Shown here one piece after another: positions 33,161-45,058 of a DNA stretch of 64,000 bases; the stretch's first letter is position 1, and each line of letters begins with the position of its first letter. Origin of the DNA: Azorinus chamasolen (lineage: Eukaryota > Mollusca > Bivalvia > Cardiida > Solecurtidae); contig OY755246.1 in the NCBI GenBank assembly GCA_963576725.1, positions 76,995,975-77,059,974 on the forward strand. The letters are read 5' to 3'. A program made the position numbers and the translations under genes. Below the pieces are notes generated by a model. It was not told the DNA's origin. It ran no database searches and saw only the letters and a list, made by a program, of their open reading frames with translations.

Positions 33161-34099
33161 GTTAATAACCAGGATGTCGAACAATTTTAATCATGATGAG
33201 ATTTGAAGTTACTAAGTGTTTCATCTGTATCCAAATTATATACAAGATCAATCAAACGTTCGCTAATAACGTGCTTAACACATTGACGCACCTTAAACGC
33301 ATCTAACGCATTTTAACGCACGCCTTGTAATATTTTTCAACGTCTTTAACGCATTGCCAGCATATTAACGCATTTTAATACAGTGTACGCGTATTAATAT
33401 ATTTAAGGCCCAGTAAACGCTTTTTACCGAAATATTAACGCATCTATAAAGATTGGATATATACACATCATACAATTTCTGTAGCTCTCGGATCAGGATG
33501 TATTCTGTTTGCAGGTGAAATTATAATAATCTGATTCTCCGTGTCTGGATCAAACAATTATATTCACAAAGTCGCAAATTTTAAAAAAAATATATGCATG
33601 TGGTAACGGGTTATAGTTGGGCATCCGAGGTGTAAAAAGTCGCTTATTTTTCAAGGTCCATGGCATTTTTTAGTAGAAATGTTTGAATACCATATTTGTG
33701 TTGCCAGATACTAATCATTTGTGGTTCTGGTCCATGCCACTGCCAAAACCCTCTTTGAAGGTCAGAAACCAGGTCAAAGGTCAAATGAGTGCAAAAATGT
33801 AATAAAATCTCTATTTAGTATAAAATAACTTTAATTTTGACAATTTCGAGACTTTTTTTCATTTAATTTTTTAGCAATGTCTCCCAAGTAAGTATAGATA
33901 TATTTATGGCACATTTAAAGAAGATTTTAGTGACCTGTGATGATTGCAAGTTCGGAAAACATCGTTTTAAATACGTTTACAGTACATTATCATACTGTAT
34001 AATTATAACTTTGATACAAATTTGTTCAAGTACCTTTTCACGCAGATGTATTAATTAGAGATGATAATAAAAACGCCAGAATATTAGTAACACCTTATA
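33161..34099. other. non-coding interval with degenerate TTTAACGCA repeats
   Basis: 33270-33460 has roughly ten irregular copies of TTAACGCA at 10-20 base spacing. A family-D half lies at 33190-33240. No gene seen. Confidence 0.5.
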
Positions 34100-34360
34100 T
34101 TAGCTGTCTGTATCATTCGTGATTGAAACGTCATAGCTCCTGGTGAGTATGACGATGTTTTTACATAAGGAATTGATATATTTTACACGAGCTGTACCTA
34201 TGACAAAGCCCTTTCTACATTTGCAGGAAAATGAATCTCTCGGATATTGATTGGCCATTTTAACAGTTACTGGCCATAGGTACCCACTCTCAATCAACCA
34301 TGAACTCATAGACATATTCACTGCCACTGGATATGTGTAGCATTCCCTATCCGTAATGAC
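34100..34360 (-). other. weak candidate for an EGF-like exon
   Basis: The minus frame reads ECYTYPVAVNMSMSSWLIES, then NQYPRDSFSCKCRKGFVIG followed by GTACAG, a possible splice donor after ATAG. SFSCKCRKGF resembles the C-terminal half of an EGF-like module. No supporting neighbour exon was found. A chance frame is equally likely. Confidence 0.2.
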
Positions 34361-34679
34361 AACACTCTATATGTTATTGCCACAAACGATCACTAGTTAC
34401 ACAGATATGCCTCAATACCCGGAATAAGTGAGCATGTCATAGTACTGACTAAAATATATTTCCTTTACGAAGGAAGCCTACCCCACATCTTGTCCACCTG
34501 TGGAAGGAGACTAACAAATGCTCTATGACCCATCAAAATGACTGAGTTTGCAGCACACTTGGCAAATCAGCCCCTTTACCAATCTGTACTCTATTAGATA
34601 GTACACAGCCGTCCTCAAATTAGTGGTTCCTTCTAAGTTAACATGCACCAGCTTCAGTCAGCCATAGTGCAACTCCATC

Positions 34680-36215
34680 ACCCGCCATTTATCACGAAAA
34701 AAGAAATGTGAATATAAAAAAGTGCTGAGGACCAATGTACAGAAGAACTGGGCATATACAAGGAGCTACAGAAAACTTGCAAAGAAGAAGTGCAAGGAAG
34801 CTCATGATGGGTATGTGATTGACCTAGTGACAGACACCAGCTGTGAGAAGCTCTACGCTTTTGTTAGGAGCAATAAATGTGACAGCTCGAGATTAACCCT
34901 ACTGACGAATGATGACATTAATCATGTTGATACACAAAGCAATGTTGACATATTGAACCACTGGTTCACTGTCTTTACACATTAGGACCTATATCTCCCT
35001 TGTGCCATTTGAGAGTATTCTTATTCGGATACCCTTCCTATTCATGTCATGATAAATAGTGTCTGCAAGGTTCTTAAGGGCTTTAATCTCCACAAAGCTA
35101 CATGTCTAGACACCATCTTATCAAGGTTCCAAAAAGAAGTGGCACATTCCATGGCTCCTGTTCTTGCTCTGATCTTCCAGGCCTCTTGACCAGGATAAAG
35201 TATCCAGTGCTGGGAAGACCGTCACGTTAATCCTATTTACAAATACATGGTCGTCCAGAATAACTCCTTCAAACTACTGGCCTGTATCCTTAACTTCTGT
35301 TACATGTAACATCATGGAATACATCATACACAGTAACCTGGTTTTTTCTTAGTGCCTTGACATCACCAGACAATGCCAGAATGGCCTCAGGAAGCAGCAC
35401 TTTTGTGAGACAAAGTGATCAATATGGTCAATGACCTTGTGTCAGGTCTGGACCAGTCTCATTAGATTGACGCAATCTTGACTTTTTCAAAACATTTGAC
35501 AAAGTGTCTTACAGATACCTGCTTCTTAAGCTCCAAAACTATGATGTACATTGCAAAATGCTTGATTATATCCAATTTATCACGCTGGAAGGTGTTTCCT
35601 CCGTGTCAGTACCGATAACATCCGATGTTCACCAATGTGCCGTTCTCAGTCCTTTCCTTTCCCTCACATGCAATGATGACCGCACGGAATTCCTATGCTA
35701 TCCCTGTCGACTCTTCACTTTCGTGCTGAGTCAATAGCAGATGCAGACGTCTTCCAGAATGATATCGACAGTCTGTAGGAATGGGGAAAGACTGGGTTCA
35801 TTGCAGAGAAGTGCTAAGATCCTGCTTATTATCAACAAGCGGACAAACATATATACCAATTATACTGTTCATAGCAAGAGACAGAAGACAACATAATAGG
35901 CAAAATACCTGGGGACGCTACCGTCTGCTCAATTGTATTGGAAAGCCAAAGTCGATATGGTCATAAAGAAGGAAAACTGATTCACAGCCTTTCTAAGCAG
36001 GAATCTTGGATCCTGCCAAAAGCCAACCAAGGAGGCAAATAACAAACCCCTGATCAGTCTGCAGGTTGAGTACACATCCTGCGTTTTGGACCCACATACC
36101 AAGGCCATGACAAGTCGTGAGGAGATGGTCCAACATAGAGCTACCAGATTTGTTATTTGAATTATTGTAGAAGAAGCAGAATGGTGTCATGCTTAATATG
36201 ATTTGCTCAATCAGA
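34680..36215 (+). pseudogene. decayed APE-type LINE reverse transcriptase
   Basis: RT blocks follow in order but in shifting frames. They are KKCKEAHDGYV and KLYAFVRSNKCDSS (pre-RT), SVCKVLKGFNLHKAT (usually KA.GPD.I), NYWPVSLTSVTCNIMEYII (usually NYRPVSLT), DAILTFSKHLTK (usually DFSKAFDKV) and YRYLLLKLQNYDVH. Further remnants are GVSSVSVPITSDVHQCAVL (usually GVPQGTVLGP), VEYTSCVLDPHT and VQHRATRFVI. Multiple stops and frameshifts make it an old pseudogene. The Jockey/CR1-like motif style matches the element at 58704-64000, so it is probably an ancient relative. Confidence 0.75.
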
Positions 36216-36877
36216 GGCAGAAAAAGTAAAGGCCGCGATGTTCTATAGGTCCGTGAATGATTTTGTTGCAGCTGACACCCGACCTGTTAACGCCCTCACA
36301 GTGCACCTACAAGAGGACACGCCTTAAGATCAGTTTCACGGTTTTGCAGGACCAAGTTCCTATGGGAATATTGCTTTCACTCTGCTGTCAATATCATCTT
36401 GAACAAGCTATCATAACATCAGGTGATAGCTCCCAACTTTTCAGGCTAGGATCTCAGCTGTCATGTAATATTCTTCTGTTTGCAATGTTTAACTTGTTTT
36501 TATAATTTGAACGTTGGACCCTCCCTCACCTATGTGTATATCATAATGGTAAGAGTATCCTGCTTTAAAGCTGCCAAGCACAACAAAACAAGAAGTAGAA
36601 TAAGAAGCCACAAACACAGAGTTGATGTAGTATACTAGTACTGCAGTATTCAACAGATGCATTGGAATATCGTCATTCAAGGCAAATGCAGACACGAAGT
36701 GTCCCAAATCATGACAAGGTGGATACATTGATTGTCTTGTATGCATTCAAGGCTTGGATGCTGCTAGAAAGGATCAAGGCTGGATAGTTGTCAAATGCCA
36801 ATATTTTGATGTACTAGTAATACTGATATACCATATTGGACCTTTATAAGGCATTAGAGTCTGGATGAGGGCTTGGA
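36216..36877. other. non-coding interval between two transposon remnants
   Basis: KVDTLIVLYAFKAWMLLER can be read at about 36715-36772 and may be the 5' continuation of the coding remnant at 36878. Otherwise nothing is recognised. Confidence 0.3.
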
Positions 36878-37141
36878 CCTCCAAGAAAACAAAATTGTAT
36901 TTTCCGCAAGTTATCTCAAGATGTCTGCCGGAACATTTTCATTGGGTTTCATGCAATAACTGGATGTGACGCAACCTTTGCTTTCACTGGAATTGGAAAG
37001 AAGACCTGTTGGAAGAAATATTTTACATGCCCGATCTGCTTTCAGATATTAGAAGAGGTGTACGGCTTTACAAGAGATACGCTTGATGCCAATGGAGAAT
37101 CCATTGATGATGCAATACTTACACAATATGGTTATGGTTAA
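36878..37141 (+). pseudogene. 88-codon remnant of an unassigned transposon-type protein (HAITGCD motif)
   Basis: An open frame without an ATG reads NIFIGFHAITGCDATFAFTG, then IGKKTCWKKYF, ending at a TAA. The motif HA.TGCD..SAF.G.GK recurs in uncharacterised, multi-copy invertebrate proteins that I associate with transposons. That link is from memory and I cannot name the family. A further match (ARANYQACKW) lies after the stop in another frame, so the gene is broken. Confidence 0.45.
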
Positions 37142-39457
37142 GAAAACACTTGAACTGTTTCCACAACAAATGATGCAGTAGAACTGAAAATTGCTAGAGC
37201 AAACTATCAAGCTTGTAAATGGATCTGAGCTCATAGATACGCTCGTACATGCATTAATGCTATTGATACTAACGCCTAGCAAGATGGTGCCGAACTTTTA
37301 TTAGTGGTTTGGAAATGTACAAACTGTACCTGATGCATGCATTAAACAAGTTTTGGGTGCAAAATCAAGTGCAAATTCTTTTCGCTGAAATGCTTCAAAA
37401 CAGCTTTAAAAAGCACACTAATATGTGTGCGATGGTGTAAATTGTACCAACCCAGCAAATATCTATACAAATATAGTGAATTAATTAGTTACTTTAAACA
37501 GGATTAAACGCTTTGTTTAGGTGTTCATTTACCCCACCCACTTTACTTTAAAAGTACTTGTGCATAATATATAGCTGGTATGACTGCATACAGTTATTTG
37601 TTCGAGTAGCATTCTGTCTAACCTTTATTTTGATGTCATTTATGCTTATTAAATAGCAACAATTGCGAAGACATGACAACATGTATCATAGTTACATGTT
37701 GATTTTAACGATTTTTTTCTGTTTTTGGATGTTCTCATTAATATTCATGAATATTTGAATAATATATTTTACACAAAATAAGTGCAAATTAAAGGCCAAC
37801 GTTTAACCTTCATTTTGGTACCATTTTTATTATTTTACACCCAAAATTGATAAAGATGTAATGATTTCTCAATTAACGTATATAAAATATGCACTTAGTT
37901 GACCTTTGACCTAATTAAGAGAAACGAGGGCAAATTTTCAGGTGGCATGGGGCAGTGTCTGAATACTAAGACATCAAATATTACATATCCAGTGCATGCC
38001 AACTTCTACTATTTCATGCCATGGCTCGACACATTTTCCTCAGTTGGATGCCCAACTATTATATTAGATACATATACCTCCAGAGTGATTTTGCAAACAT
38101 ATCTTCGACCCTTAAGATTGGCATGCGTGCTAATTATCGTATCAGTTCCATCGCGTGCTAATATAGAAGTGTTTATCTAATGATTGCATCTACTAGACGA
38201 AAATAATTATACATGTACAGATCGTTCAAAGTTCGCCCATAACATGTTGAATACTTTAGAACACGTTTAACGCATTTAAACTCGCGCAATTTAACGCACT
38301 ATAACGTTCCTTAACGCATTTAAGTACACGCTGACGCGTTTAACGTCTTTTCATGCAATGTAACAACTTTTAAAGCCATTTTAACTAATTTTATCTGATT
38401 ATAACGCACCGTAGCGCACACATTTTAACTACTTTTAACGCTTTTAACGAATTTGAAACCAGAATAGTCCAAGTTGAGAAACTTCCGTGGGATCTATTAT
38501 ATTGGTGGAATTATAAAAATCTGATTGTACAGTTTCTGAAGTGTCCAAACATCCCTTGTTCAGTGGCCATTATGGCAAATTATATAATGCATATTCATGA
38601 AATAGTGAATGTGTGGCATGAGGTAACGGGTTTAAATAAATAAATACCTCTAGAGTGAACAGATATTCGACGTTTGGTGACATGCGTGCCAAAATCGTTA
38701 ATTGGATGTAATAGTTCCATCTCGCGCAAACATAGATTTGCCAATCTACTGAACGAACCTGTTGGACGATACATATTGTACAAATCCTTCAAGTTCGTTC
38801 ATAACATGAGTAATTCTTTACTGCCTAGATGCGAAACAAAACGTATTTGACGCCCTTTATCACACGCAGTTGAAGGCCTTTAACGCATTTTAGCGCATTT
38901 GCAAACAGACTAAAGCCAGATCAGACTGCACCAGTAGAACCGAACAGTTTCTGAAGTGTCCAAAATAGTCCATTGTTTATTAGCCATTCTATAAAAGTAA
39001 ATTAATGAATATTCATGAACTCGCGATTTTTATGTAAACGTAGGCACGAGGTAACGGGTTAAATTGAATACCTACAGAATGAACAGAAAGTCGACACTTG
39101 GCGGCGTGAGTGCTAACTAATAATCAGTAATTAGATGTAATATTTCTGGCCGCGGAAACGTAGGATTATCAATCTACTGAACGCACCTGTTGGACGACAA
39201 CATGAAACAGATACTTCAAAGTCGCTCATAACATGCCTACTGTTTGCGACATACATGTATATGCGCCTTTTAATGCAAATTAACGCATTTTAACGCTTTT
39301 AAACGCATTTGCAAGCAAAATATACTCAGATCAAGCATCTCATGAATAAGATGTCTGAGAACAGGGTCTATTCTGTTTGCTAATAGACTATTAAAGATCA
39401 GATACTTCAGTTTCGGAAGTGGACAAAACTACCCTTGTTCATTGGCTATCGTGAAAA
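37142..39457. other. non-coding interval with TTTAACGCA repeats and MITE halves
   Basis: 38250-38470 carries a second irregular run of TTAACGCATTT words, and 39270-39310 a third. Family-B halves lie at 38895-38945 and 39300-39385. Two or three similar stretches containing GGTAACGGGTT and CTACTGAACG...CCTGTTGGACGA (38640-38780, 39050-39210) show an older duplication. No gene seen. Confidence 0.5.
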
Positions 39458-40819
39458 TTACGAAAAAATATGGTACAGATCCTTGAAGCATAATTTACAA
39501 GTCGGCCATTTTATTGCATAAACAAATGCATTAATTCCAGCTCCAAATGTTACCGCGAACGATAGGAGAGCTTCATTTTGTAAGAAAGCATTTTGATATA
39601 CAAATCCGATCATCACGACTATTCTCATAATACTGGATATGTCAAAAATAACTAGCAGTATTAAATGTGTCGTTAGAGTACTCTGAATGATAGTGTAATT
39701 TTTATGAATCACCGTTTCTTGAAATGATTTCGAAATCGTAGAAGTACTTCTACTTGTAGTTTGAACCTCGATTCTGGCTTTTGTTTGTACATTGGCAATT
39801 CTTTGAATAGGGCTTGGTACGCGGACACTAGGACCGCTGACACTGGCTTCATTCGGTATGTTTTCATTTATTCCCAACTGTCTCCAATTCTGACTGAACA
39901 CCGTTTCTTGAAGCTTTTTCCAAAGACGACGTTCATCTTTTCCTCTGTTTCCGGAAGTGACTTTCTTCTTTTGGAATATAGGAGATGTTCGACTTGGTTC
40001 CTGATTGACAACGAGCGGCTTTCGGGAATTTACGATATTTGTCCATTTTTGTATGACAGATGTTTCCCATGACCTTTGCGTACTGTAGCCTGCGTGACCT
40101 ATTCTTTGGTTCCCGGTTCGCCTGACATCACTATTCAGCCGTGACGTACTTTCCGGTCTTAAAATCTGCACAGCGGATTTTTCGTTCAGTACCAGTTTCC
40201 GTAGCTGCAGTGCCAACACAACGAATATGACATTCACGACAAGGAATGGTATAAGGTAAACAATGGCTTCATATAGGATGAAAAGCTGCCATGCATCGTT
40301 GAAAAGCGCTCCCGGCGAACATGGGCTGTAATACTGCATGTTTGTGTCGGCAACAACCGGTAGTGAACAACACACGAGCGATACAAACCAAGCGACGTAG
40401 ACAGATACAAGAAGAAACCACCCATTTGTATGTTTCTTCTCTTGTTCGTGGTCATGAAGCTCCGAAAGAGTGTAGATAATGCTCGCTAGAAGGTAGTAAG
40501 CAAACACACAACATGTTGTCGGAACAAGTATATGAACTAAACGACAAGTATTCACCGACACTGGTTCTGTAATTAATCGTGACAAAATGGCGGTAATTAA
40601 ACCACAGAAGAAATCACATGAGCTTAGTCCGACCAGTAGGTACTTGTCTTCCGGCTGTGTCTTGAACTTAAGACCTGCACATACAAGAACGATACCGTGC
40701 AAAGCTAATACCACGAGTCCCGCTACCAGGAGCGCTGTGCTTAAAACTGCAGAGTCAGTAGCAAGCTTGAACCCGTGACCGATATCTCCAACATATGTGT
40801 TTGCACTTGTAGTGTTCAT
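39458..40819 (-). CDS. orphan rhodopsin-like seven-transmembrane receptor, single exon
   Basis: A 453-residue protein starting at an ATG with an in-frame stop 21 nt upstream. A sequon (N2-T-T) lies in the short N-terminus. Hydrophobic helices: TM1 ~23-50, TM2 ~58-83 with the conserved Asp (D69 in SSCDFFCGL), TM3 ~92-118 starting at C92. TM4 is ~133-155, TM5 ~178-206 with P191, TM6 ~383-406 and TM7 ~416-437. C92 could pair with C167 in loop 2. The third intracellular loop is very long (~175 residues, basic and Ser/Thr-rich). Class A hallmarks are weak: no DRY after TM3 (SELHD instead), no CWxP in TM6, and NAFVY replaces NPxxY. It is probably a plasma-membrane receptor of unknown ligand belonging to an invertebrate expansion. 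No frameshift is present. Confidence 0.8.
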   Translation of the reverse strand: MNTTSANTYVGDIGHGFKLATDSAVLSTALLVAGLVVLALHGIVLVCAGLKFKTQPEDKYLLVGLSSCDFFCGLITAILSRLITEPVSVNTCRLVHILVPTTCCVFAYYLLASIIYTLSELHDHEQEKKHTNGWFLLVSVYVAWFVSLVCCSLPVVADTNMQYYSPCSPGALFNDAWQLFILYEAIVYLIPFLVVNVIFVVLALQLRKLVLNEKSAVQILRPESTSRLNSDVRRTGNQRIGHAGYSTQRSWETSVIQKWTNIVNSRKPLVVNQEPSRTSPIFQKKKVTSGNRGKDERRLWKKLQETVFSQNWRQLGINENIPNEASVSGPSVRVPSPIQRIANVQTKARIEVQTTSRSTSTISKSFQETVIHKNYTIIQSTLTTHLILLVIFDISSIMRIVVMIGFVYQNAFLQNEALLSFAVTFGAGINAFVYAIKWPTCKLCFKDLYHIFS

Positions 40820-41178
40820 TTTATGGAATGCATGTCTCTAGATCCAAAGACCGTTGTTTTTAACACTATATTTTCGTCTGTAATATTTCATATGATATAT
40901 TTAAATGGAAAAGCTAAGACAATCCTACTTTCTGTAATTTTTGTTAAACAAAATCTAACTTACTCAAGACAGAACACGCAACTGTCAAGTTTATATACAA
41001 AACAGTTTTACATTTGTAACGCAACTAAATCCTTGCCATACATAAAATGAGTTTTATTGTCTTGTTGTATGTTATAATATAGCTCCAAGTCCACAGTCTT
41101 CTACAAAGTAGCTTTTTACTACACACAAATATCTTGGGAAATTTTTGACATCAAGTAAATGCCTTTATAAATATGTTG
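40820..41178. other. 5' flank of the receptor gene
   Basis: AT-rich sequence without a clear TATA box at a convincing distance. No repeat recognised. Confidence 0.35.
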
Positions 41179-41335
41179 TTAGTGAAGAAACACGCCAAAT
41201 TCCGGAGATCAATCACTTGTTATTAAAGAAACACGCCAAATTCCGGAGATCAATCACTTGTTAATGAAGAAACACGCCAAATTCCGGAGATCAATCACTT
41301 GTTAGTAAAGAAACACGCCAAATTCCAGAGATCGA
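41179..41335. repeat. 41-bp minisatellite, four copies
   Basis: GAAACACGCCAAATTCCGGA recurs with CACGCC at 41191, 41232, 41273 and 41314, exactly 41 bp apart. Variation is slight. Confidence 0.9.
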
Positions 41336-41468
41336 ACGAGCAGTGTCTCAATGTCTCGATTTAAAATTTACCCCGCTGTGATAAAATAATGTCTGCTGAA
41401 TTTTGAATCAAGAGAAATGTAATTACTACCAATAAGAACAAGCTTTCAGGAACTAGCGACCTACTGTC

Positions 41469-41708
41469 AAATAGTTTGAATCCAGATAAAATACCGAGTT
41501 ACTCTACGTCTTATCTGGATCGAAACTGTTTACAAATTCTAGCAAGGTCGGGAATGTCTAGATAAGAGTTTACATGGCAGAACGTAATGCACATATTCAT
41601 TTATTACTAAACGTTTAGCATGCAGCCAGACCGATGGTTGCCTTTGAAAACAGCTTGGACCCTGATGAGACCTCGAGTAAATCAGTCTCATCAGGATCCA
41701 AATTGTTA
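41469..41708. repeat. two family-D MITEs
   Basis: First palindrome 41469-41531 (ATAGTTTGAATCCAGATAAA...), second 41646-41708 (AACAGCTTGGACCCTGATG...). Both are diverged from the copy at 20081. Confidence 0.65.
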
Positions 41709-41835
41709 GTCATTCTGATTACATGTTGTAAACACGCTAATTATAACTAGCATTTTGAAAATTAGTGTGTGAAAAGGTATGTAAAATAATTTGCTCAGAT
41801 AAATGTGCGTACTCCAATACCAAAAATAGTCATTA

Positions 41836-41926
41836 CTCCACCAAACCTAATTTAGTGATTACTCCTCAGACTCGTCTTTTCGAGACGATTCTAAAGAGTG
41901 GTCACAACATAGGGTTTGGTGGGGAA
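41836..41926. repeat. family-F palindrome, diverged left arm
   Basis: Right arm ACGATTCTAAAGAGTGGTCA with CATAGGGTTTGGTGG is intact and matches 17340-17378. The left arm has many changes. The centre is CTTTTCGAGACG. Confidence 0.65.
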
Positions 41927-42320
41927 ATAAAGAAATTGTTATTGAAGATATTTTAATCTACGCTTCTTGTCTTTACCTGTGCTTAAGTGTAAGATCTCTC
42001 GCATCAAAACTGAATTACGAAGATACACATTGCTCCATTATGGTCATTAGTAGAATAGTTCTCCAATCAACTAGCACTGTCTGTATTTTACGAGTGTGTT
42101 GGCTAAATCAATAGTAGCAACATTGTTACAAATAGTCCCCTTATGGCGTCCACTGAATGGGATGAAATTACAACACACATTTCATTCCAACAGTCTATCA
42201 ATACTGTACTTCAGCTGCGGACTTGCGATCATTAACAAGCCCTTATTGGACTCGAGCATATATACGCACGGATGTGATAAACAAACCTTTACCCTGCTGT
42301 ACGCGTCCTGTCTGACATTT

Positions 42321-42386
42321 GTAAACAACTTGAATCCAGGGGAGACACTCCGAGTAAGTAGGCATCTCGTCAGCCTCCAAACTGTG
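42321..42386. repeat. family-D MITE, decayed
   Basis: GTAAACAACTTGAATCCAGG...CGTCAGCCTCCAAACTGTGT around a CTCCGAGTAAGTAGG centre. Confidence 0.55.
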
Positions 42387-42594
42387 TGATACAATGTTCA
42401 TGTTTAAAACCATGCACGAATCGGGGAAAATGCAGCAAGTAAAAAGTTTTGAGCAGATATACGCATTTCCACAGCAAGCCAAAGGATAAAGGATAGATTC
42501 CATGCCATGATATTGATAATGATTTCACAGACTATACAATGATCTACAAGAAATAGTGAGAAAATATGGACATCACAATACAGAACACGTAACA

Positions 42595-42965
42595 TCAGTC
42601 ATATATGTATGCAGTTAACCTCCCTAGGCTTACTTCAGTTATATATGTATGCAGTTAACATCCCTACAATGTAGTCTTACTTCAGTTATATATGTATGCT
42701 GTTAACATCCCTAGTCTTACTTCAGTTATATATGTATGCAGTTAACCTCCCTAGTCTTACTTCAGTTATATATGTATGTACATGTATGTTAACCTCCCTA
42801 TTCTTACTTCAGTTATATATATGTATGCATGTTAACCACCCTAGGCTTACTTCAGTTATATATGTGTGTATGTTAACCTCCCTAGGCTTACTTCAGTTGT
42901 ATATGTATGCATGTTAACCTCCCTAGGCTTACTTCAGTCATATATGTCTAACGTTACTTCAGTTA
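42595..42965. repeat. about 40-bp minisatellite (TTACTTCAGTTATATATGTA)
   Basis: Nine copies of CTTACTTCAGTTATATATGT followed by a GTTAACCTCCCTAG phrase, period 36-45 bp. A family-A MITE follows immediately. Confidence 0.85.
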
Positions 42966-42967
42966 TA

Positions 42968-43122
42968 CAGTGAAACCCCCTAAGACAGGAGAGAAGAGTT
43001 GCGACACTCTTAGGCAGGTGATTCCCAGAGGAGCTTTCTGCATGCCTTTTACCCTGCATTTAGCTTCCACCTATACCGATATTCATACTAAATTTAAAGT
43101 CCAGTTTAGAGTAGTTTTACTG
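42968..43122. mobile_element. family-A MITE
   Basis: CAGTGAAACCCCCTAAGACA...TTTAGAGTAGTTTTACTG with TA flanks. The left flank is a minisatellite copy, and a diverged copy of the same minisatellite resumes at the right (TATATATGTATGCGG). Confidence 0.65.
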
Positions 43123-43319
43123 TATATATGTATGCGGTCATTCCCTCTAACTTTATCTCAGTTATATATGTATACAGTTGACCCCTGTAGCCTATCTTCA
43201 GTGACATCATGCATACTTAATTGTTGGCTGAATTTTAGAACACTGTATGTATGTAGGATTATTATTCCTTTTTTCGGAATCCGTAGAAACTGCAATGTTA
43301 GATTTTTATAGTTGCATAA

Positions 43320-43388
43320 GCAAACATGGTAGACCCTGATATGCCGGTTTCTAAAAAGGTCGCCTTATCTGGGTCTACTCTGTTTGTA
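43320..43388. repeat. family-B MITE
   Basis: GCAAACATGGTAGACCCTGA...TCTGGGTCTACTCTGTTTGT. A second half-copy follows at about 43505-43550. Confidence 0.65.
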
Positions 43389-44631
43389 AAGGCCTGAAAA
43401 GCATTTAAATATCATGGAAGTGTTAAAGACAGACATCGGAGTTTGATACTGCAAAAATGCTTAATGAAGTATCATTAATGAAACGCATTAATACCTTTTG
43501 GCGCTTTTGCAAACAGAAGCCGTCTGATCAGAGTCTGTTCTTTTTGCTTATGGACGTACATGCATATACATGTAGATCTGATTCTACAGTTTGTGCCATA
43601 GCCAAGCAGTTTTGTGTTCATATGCCAGTATTAACATGAAGGTAATAAGTGTTTACAGTATAACATTCGTCAGATAAACGTTTAAAGACAGGCATCAGAA
43701 ATTGATGTTGCAAAATTATTAATCAAATTATTCTCATGAAATATGCTAACGCCTTACCTATCACCACTTCAAACGTCATTTTGAAATGAAGAACTTTATA
43801 ATTATCTATACACCAACATTTTACTATTTTATATTTGTCGAGTCCAAACATTCAAGATCGAGAACGTCTGGCAAGACCTGTTTGGTCAACGGTCAGTTTT
43901 CCGCGGTTGAATTTATGGTCGCAGTGAAAACTAATCCATTCCCTCCTTATGATGCCTTTTGGCGCCTTTGTAAAAGTCTTCTTTTTTAATACAGCATTTG
44001 TTCGAATGCTGTTTTTGTCACAATGGTTTCAAAACTACACAATTCTAAAAAAATGTCTGGCTAAGCTTCTTTACGGTAGATTTATTTGAAGTGGTTGAGT
44101 CTAAATGTAGGAGAGAATGGGTTAAACAGTCAGCCATTGATATCAATATTATTATAAACCTCACATTTGATAATAGAATGCGTTCGTGGTAATCCTAAAT
44201 TTTCAGCATGTTTAAGAGTTTCGTGAATATCATTTATCAAGTATAATTTATCCGTTGTCTGCTTTTAACCCATGCCTTTGTAAAAGACACTTTTTGAATC
44301 TATTGTGATAAATACAGCATTTGCCCAATTTATCACAATGGTTTCAAAACAAATCTAAAATTTTCCGTTTTTCTAGTAAATGTTCCATTTCAATAGAAAT
44401 ATTCAAAGAGGTTGAATCTAAAAATAGCGTATGAGGTAATGGGTTAAGACAGATGGGCGTTTAATACAGCAGAAAAATAAAGCAAGAGAACGGGAGAGTT
44501 CTGTATAGCTTCGCCCTGTAGTTTTTCGTCGTATAGTTTCGCATTAGTCGTCCATCTGCATCGCAATATATCTCTTTAAAGAGGTTCTATCATAGTTGAT
44601 ATCTATCATGAGAACAGTTACACCCATCCAT

Positions 44632-44715
44632 CCATCCATTCAATCAATCTACCCATCCATCCATCCATCCATCAATCCATCCATCCATCAATCCATCCAT
44701 CCATCCATCCGTCAG
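44632..44715. repeat. (ATCC)n microsatellite
   Basis: CATCCATCCATCCATC runs with interruptions. The duplicate is at 47489-47576. Confidence 0.9.
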
Positions 44716-44854
44716 CCCGTCCGTCGTAAACTATTTAATTATGTCTCCCAACCGATATGGGGGACATAGTGTGTTTACTCCATTTCTTCTTCTTCCGCCG
44801 TGAATACATCTAGTCTGATTCTTATGAAACTTCAAATGCACATAAGTGGTTATA

Positions 44855-45058
44855 CAGTAAAACCTCTCCATAACGACCACTAAATTAGATCAAGTATTTT
44901 GTGTTAAAGGCAGGTGACTGCTTAAAGCAATGTGAAAGTAAAACAGAACGCTCCAATAGGAGCGTTCTGTTTTACTTTCACCTTGCTTTACGCAGCCACC
45001 TGCCCTAAATACCAACTAACTAACTCAATTTAGTGGCCGTTATAGAGAGGTTTTACTG
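44855..45058. mobile_element. family-A MITE within duplicated unit, copy 1
   Basis: CAGTAAAACCTCTCCATAAC...TTATAGAGAGGTTTTACTG, TA flanks, perfect inner hairpin GAACGCTCCAATAGGAGCGTTC. Confidence 0.85.
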
